From the NCBI GenBank assembly GCA_904419095.1, contig CAJFQT010000021.1:1-16233 (forward strand): a stretch of DNA of 16,233 nt. The letters run 5' to 3'. A program made the position numbers and the translations under genes. Source of the stretch: an uncultured Clostridia bacterium. Lineage in GTDB: Bacteria > Bacillota > Clostridia > TANB77 > CAG-508. A model generated the notes under the pieces. It made no database searches and was not told the origin of the DNA. It worked only from the letters and a program-made list of their open reading frames with translations. The number at the start of each line of letters is the position of its first letter. Positions within the stretch are counted from its first letter, which is position 1. Shown here piece by piece: positions 12,832-16,233 of the stretch.

Positions 12832-12964
12832 TGGGAACGTTTGGGACACGCCAAATCGTTCCTAAATTTCTGATAATATTAGAGAGATAACAGTTTTAAG
12901 TATATTATTTAATATTCGAAATAGATAAAGGTAGGAACGATTTGGTGTGTCCCAAACGTTCCCA
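12832..12964. repeat. Bipartite inverted repeat, REP/BIME-like
   Basis: Two 33-bp arms (12832-12864 and 12932-12964) are reverse complements with one mismatch and flank 67 bp of AT-rich sequence. Each arm is also a hairpin by itself: GGAACG pairs with CGTTCC and TTTGG with CCAAA, around a 6-nt loop with one bulged base. The arms are about half G+C, much richer than the window. The element sits between divergent genes, so it is not a normal terminator. TAAAATATA occurs on both outer sides (12817-12825, 12969-12977), a possible but weak sign of insertion. Confidence 0.85.
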
Positions 12965-12988
12965 CTTTTAAAATATAGCAAAAAACAC

Positions 12989-13017
12989 TTGATAAAAAAA
13001 GATTTTAGTGATATAGT
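12989..13017 (+). promoter_or_regulatory. Sigma-A promoter of secA
   Basis: TTGATA (12989-12994), a 17-bp spacer and TATAGT (13012-13017), starting 25 bp after the bipartite repeat ends. Confidence 0.7.
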
Positions 13018-13056
13018 AACAGGGTAAAAAATTAAACTTAGGAGGAAAGATTTAAA

Positions 13057-15816
13057 ATGGGCATAATGAAGAAAATATTTAAATCATACAGTGAAAAAGA
13101 AGTTAAAAGAGTAATGCCAATTGTAGAAAAAATTAATGGCATGGAAGAAGAAATTTCAAAATTAAGTGACCACGAGTTAAGAGGGAAAACAGATTATTTT
13201 AAGAAACAATTAGCAGAAGGAAAAACTTTAGATGATATTTTACCAGAGGCTTTTGCAGTTGTTAGAGAAGCATCAAAAAGAGCCTTAGGAATGAGACACT
13301 TTGATGTACAATTAATAGGTGGTATCATCTTACATCAAGGAAGAATTGCAGAAATGAAAACTGGTGAAGGAAAAACACTTGTTGCAACATTACCAGTATA
13401 TTTAAATGCACTAGAAGGAAAAGGTGTGCATGTAATTACAGTAAACGATTACCTAGCTAAGAGAGATAGTGAATGGATGGGTAAATTATATAAATTTTTA
13501 GGAATGTCAGTAGGTTTAGTAATTGCAGGTATGGATCCAGCACAAAAGCAAAAAGCATATGCAGCTGACATTACATATGGTACAAATAACGAATTTGGAT
13601 TTGATTATCTAAGAGATAATATGGTTATATACAAAAATCAATTGGTACAAAGAGGACTACATTATGCAATCGTCGATGAAATTGATAGTATTTTAATAGA
13701 CGAAGCACGTACACCACTTATTATTTCAGGTAGAGCAAATCAATCATCTGATTTATATAAAAAAGCAAATGATTTTGTAAGAAAATTGGAAGCAAAAGTA
13801 ATAGTTGAAGAAGATGTAAAAGATTTTGACCAAGCAGAAGATAATGAAAAATATGATTATATAGTTGACTTAAAAGCAAAATCTGCATCACTAACTTTAA
13901 AAGGAATTAAAAAAGCCGAGGAATTTTTCCACCTAGAAAACTTTAATGATTTAGAGAATTCAACACTAGTACATCACGTTAATCAAGCATTGCGTGCACA
14001 TGGTGTTATGAAAAAAGATATAGATTATATCGTAAAAGATGGAGAAGTTTTAATTGTTGATGAATTTACTGGACGTATAATGTACGGAAGAAGATATAAT
14101 AATGGATTACATCAAGCAATTGAAGCTAAAGAACATGTAAAAATCGCAGATGAATCAAAAACTTTAGCAACAATTACATTCCAAAACTACTTTAGAATGT
14201 ATGATAAATTATCAGGTATGACAGGTACTGCTATGACAGAAGAAGCAGAATTTGAAGAAATATACAACTTAGATGTTGTAGCTATTCCAACAAACAAACC
14301 AATGATTCGTAAAGATGAAAATGATGTAATATATAAAAATGAAGCTGCAAAATATAGAGCAGTAGTAGAAAGTATAAAAGAGAGTCATAAAAAAGGACAA
14401 CCAGTATTAATAGGTACAGTATCAATTGAAAAATCAGAAAAACTAAGTAAATTATTACAAAAAGAAAGAATACCACATGAAGTATTAAATGCTAAATCAC
14501 ATGAAAAAGAAGCTATGATTATAGCTCAAGCTGGTAAATATGGTGCTGTTACAATTGCAACAAACATGGCAGGACGTGGTACTGATATCATGCTTGGAGG
14601 AAATAGTGAATATTTGGCTAAAGAAGAAATGAAAAAGAAAAGAGTTCCAGAAAACTTAATAGAAGAATCAAACACTTATTATGAAACAGATGACCAAGAT
14701 ATTTTAAGAGCAAGAGAGCAATTTAATGAATTAGTTAAAAAATATGACGAACAAATAAAAGATGAAAAACAGAAAGTAATTGAAGCTGGAGGACTAAAAA
14801 TAATTGGTACAGAAAGACATGAATCAAGAAGAATTGATAACCAATTAAGAGGACGTAGTGGTCGTCAAGGAGATGTCGGAGAATCTAAATTCTATATAGG
14901 ATTAGATGATGACTTAATGAAAATTTTCGGTGGAAATGCTATAACTAAAGTATACAATACATTGGGAGCAGATGAAAATATGCCAATCGAATCTAAAATG
15001 ATATCAAAGGCTGTTGAAAATGCCCAAAAGAAAGTTGAAGGAAGAAACTTCAGTATTCGTAAAAATGTATTAAAATATGATGACGTAATGAATGTCCAAA
15101 GAGAAATTATTTATAAACAAAGAAGACAAGTTCTAGATGGCGAAAACATGAGTGAAAATATATCTAATATGATTAACTCAGTAGCTGAAGAAGTTGTAGG
15201 AACATATATAGAAGGTGAAGAAGGAAATTCACTAAATATAGAAGCTTTAAATACAGAAATATTAAACACATTTGGAATAGATATGTTACCATTCTTAAAA
15301 GAACATAGTAAAGATATAAACGCAGTAACAGAAGAACTAGAAAAACAAGCTCACGCAAAATATGAAGAAAAAGAACAAGATATAGGTTCAGAACAAATGA
15401 GAGAACTAGAAAGAGTTGTTTTATTAAAAGTCGTAGATGAAAAATGGATGAATCATATCGACAGTATGGATGAGCTTAAAAATGGAATTGGTCTTCGTGC
15501 ATATGGACAACAAGATCCTGTTGTAAAATACAGAATGGAAGGTATGGATATGTTTGAAGAAATGACAGCAAATATAAAAATTGATGTTGTTAAAATTCTT
15601 ATGAACATAAGAAAACAAGGAGAAGTAAGACGTCAAGAAACTGCTAAAATTACTGGTGCAGCATTGGAAGCTATCAATAGTGTTGATGGCGGAAAAGCAA
15701 TTGATGTTAATGAAAATAAAACTGTTGTAAACGAAGGACCAAAAATAGGTAGAAATGACCCATGTCCATGTGGTTCTGGTAAAAAATATAAAAATTGTTG
15801 CGGAAAGAATAATTAA
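13057..15816 (+). CDS. secA: Preprotein translocase ATPase SecA
   Basis: SecA drives secretory preproteins through the SecYEG channel using ATP at the cytoplasmic membrane. All domains are seen in order: first nucleotide-binding fold with Walker A GEGKT (about 103-107) and Walker B VDEID (about 206-210) with SILIDEARTPLIISG; the preprotein cross-linking region (about 225-370); FQNYFRMYDKLSGMTGTA (about 374-391); second fold with NMAGRGTDIMLGG (about 504-516) and the RGRSGRQGD motif; helical scaffold and wing domains with DEKWMNHIDSMDEL; and a C-terminal zinc motif CPC...CC (Cys 903, 905, 914, 915). At 919 residues it has the usual length for a full SecA1. AGGAGG lies 11 nt before the ATG; a later in-frame ATG at 13066 is too far from it. 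It is the only SecA seen here and is followed closely by an HD-domain gene. Confidence 0.98.
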   Translation: MGIMKKIFKSYSEKEVKRVMPIVEKINGMEEEISKLSDHELRGKTDYFKKQLAEGKTLDDILPEAFAVVREASKRALGMRHFDVQLIGGIILHQGRIAEMKTGEGKTLVATLPVYLNALEGKGVHVITVNDYLAKRDSEWMGKLYKFLGMSVGLVIAGMDPAQKQKAYAADITYGTNNEFGFDYLRDNMVIYKNQLVQRGLHYAIVDEIDSILIDEARTPLIISGRANQSSDLYKKANDFVRKLEAKVIVEEDVKDFDQAEDNEKYDYIVDLKAKSASLTLKGIKKAEEFFHLENFNDLENSTLVHHVNQALRAHGVMKKDIDYIVKDGEVLIVDEFTGRIMYGRRYNNGLHQAIEAKEHVKIADESKTLATITFQNYFRMYDKLSGMTGTAMTEEAEFEEIYNLDVVAIPTNKPMIRKDENDVIYKNEAAKYRAVVESIKESHKKGQPVLIGTVSIEKSEKLSKLLQKERIPHEVLNAKSHEKEAMIIAQAGKYGAVTIATNMAGRGTDIMLGGNSEYLAKEEMKKKRVPENLIEESNTYYETDDQDILRAREQFNELVKKYDEQIKDEKQKVIEAGGLKIIGTERHESRRIDNQLRGRSGRQGDVGESKFYIGLDDDLMKIFGGNAITKVYNTLGADENMPIESKMISKAVENAQKKVEGRNFSIRKNVLKYDDVMNVQREIIYKQRRQVLDGENMSENISNMINSVAEEVVGTYIEGEEGNSLNIEALNTEILNTFGIDMLPFLKEHSKDINAVTEELEKQAHAKYEEKEQDIGSEQMRELERVVLLKVVDEKWMNHIDSMDELKNGIGLRAYGQQDPVVKYRMEGMDMFEEMTANIKIDVVKILMNIRKQGEVRRQETAKITGAALEAINSVDGGKAIDVNENKTVVNEGPKIGRNDPCPCGSGKKYKNCCGKNN

Positions 15817-15838
15817 AAGATTGTGAGGTATAATATAA

Positions 15839-16233
15839 ATGTTAAAGTATGAAGATATATTAGGAGATAAATATATAAATTCATTAATTAATAGTATTAA
15901 ATCTGACCCTTATATGTTAAATCATTCTAGTAGACATATTTATAAAGTTGTAGAAAATGTAGAAAAAATTTCAAAACAGCTTAATTGTGATAATATATTT
16001 ATAAACAATATTAAAATTGCTGCACTTCTACATGATGTTGGAATGACTGTACAAAGAAAAGACCATGCACAATATAGTTATGAAATTGCAAAGAAATATC
16101 TAGACAAACAAAATATTAATGAAAAAGACAAAAATGAAATATTATATTCAATAAAGAAACACTCTAATGCCAAAAATTCAAACAGCTTAATGCACCAAAT
16201 ACTAGTTGTAGCAGATAAAATGGATATAGATAA
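15839..16233 (+). CDS. HD-domain hydrolase (partial at window end)
   Basis: An open frame starting at ATG 15839, 22 nt after the secA stop and behind GAGGT, runs off the window after about 131 codons. It carries HD-superfamily metal-site motifs: a His in SSRHIYKV (about 36-43), the HD doublet in AALLHDVGM (about 63-71), a His in KDHAQYSYEIAKKYL, another in IKKHSN, and a late Asp in VVADKMDID. The short spacing and lack of a terminator imply co-transcription with secA. HD enzymes are metal-dependent phosphohydrolases, often acting on nucleotides or signalling nucleotides; no further specificity can be read from the partial sequence. Confidence 0.82.
   Translation, partial: MLKYEDILGDKYINSLINSIKSDPYMLNHSSRHIYKVVENVEKISKQLNCDNIFINNIKIAALLHDVGMTVQRKDHAQYSYEIAKKYLDKQNINEKDKNEILYSIKKHSNAKNSNSLMHQILVVADKMDID

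Noticed and set aside
12832..12964. Large inverted repeat as a terminator or small insertion sequence
   Set aside because: The flanking genes diverge, so no transcript needs to end there, and the 67-bp centre has no coding capacity.
1..16233. CRISPR array, tRNA, rRNA, prophage or complete insertion sequence
   Set aside because: No regularly spaced repeats, cloverleaf, conserved rRNA sequence, integrase or transposase could be recognised on either strand.

Overview
The window is strongly AT-rich with dense A/T homopolymers, strong AGGAGG-type ribosome binding sites and consensus sigma-A promoters. Gene content points to an anaerobic, probably spore-forming Firmicute of the class Clostridia: an [FeFe]-hydrogenase C-terminus, a YtvI-like sporulation permease-family protein, a Cys-rich CBS protein of a clostridial type, and a SecA ending in the zinc-binding tail. 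The exact genus cannot be read from the sequence; an uncultured gut-type clostridium is a guess.

Layout, left to right. 1-557: the 3' end of a [FeFe] hydrogenase, followed by a long hairpin. 558-1008: a minus-strand micro-ORF encoding an Asn-rich 31-residue peptide, and the murD promoter. 1027-2433: murD, then a strong bidirectional terminator. 2493-2734 (minus): a small membrane-protein gene that appears broken by a 17-bp partial duplication. 3053-5557: an Asn/Pro-rich clostridial surface or spore-type protein, a Cys-rich two-CBS protein, and a YtvI/AI-2E family membrane protein. 5669-6064: a short unknown gene, convergent with guaA across an 18-bp perfect palindrome. 6108-7677 (minus): GMP synthase guaA, split in two by a single extra base inside the glutaminase domain. 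8113-11514: an accessory stretch of genes of unknown function ending in two tandem paralogues with a transglutaminase-like Cys/His/Asp pattern. 11689-12198: a DUF84 (YjjX-type) inosine/xanthosine triphosphatase. 12222-12761 (minus): a membrane-anchored OB-fold protein resembling the C-terminal half of YcgQ. 12832-12964: a relatively GC-rich bipartite palindrome (REP/BIME-like) in the divergent intergenic gap. 13057-15816: secA, followed 22 nt later by an HD-domain gene running off the window.

Housekeeping genes (murD, guaA, secA) are interspersed with short orphan transcription units, most with their own visible promoter and terminator, so there is little operon structure apart from the two transglutaminase-like genes and secA plus the HD gene. 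No CRISPR array, tRNA, rRNA or complete insertion sequence was seen. The points most worth checking are the guaA frameshift, the 17-bp duplication in the small membrane gene, the bipartite palindrome next to secA, the tandem Cys/His/Asp proteins and the Cys-rich CBS protein.
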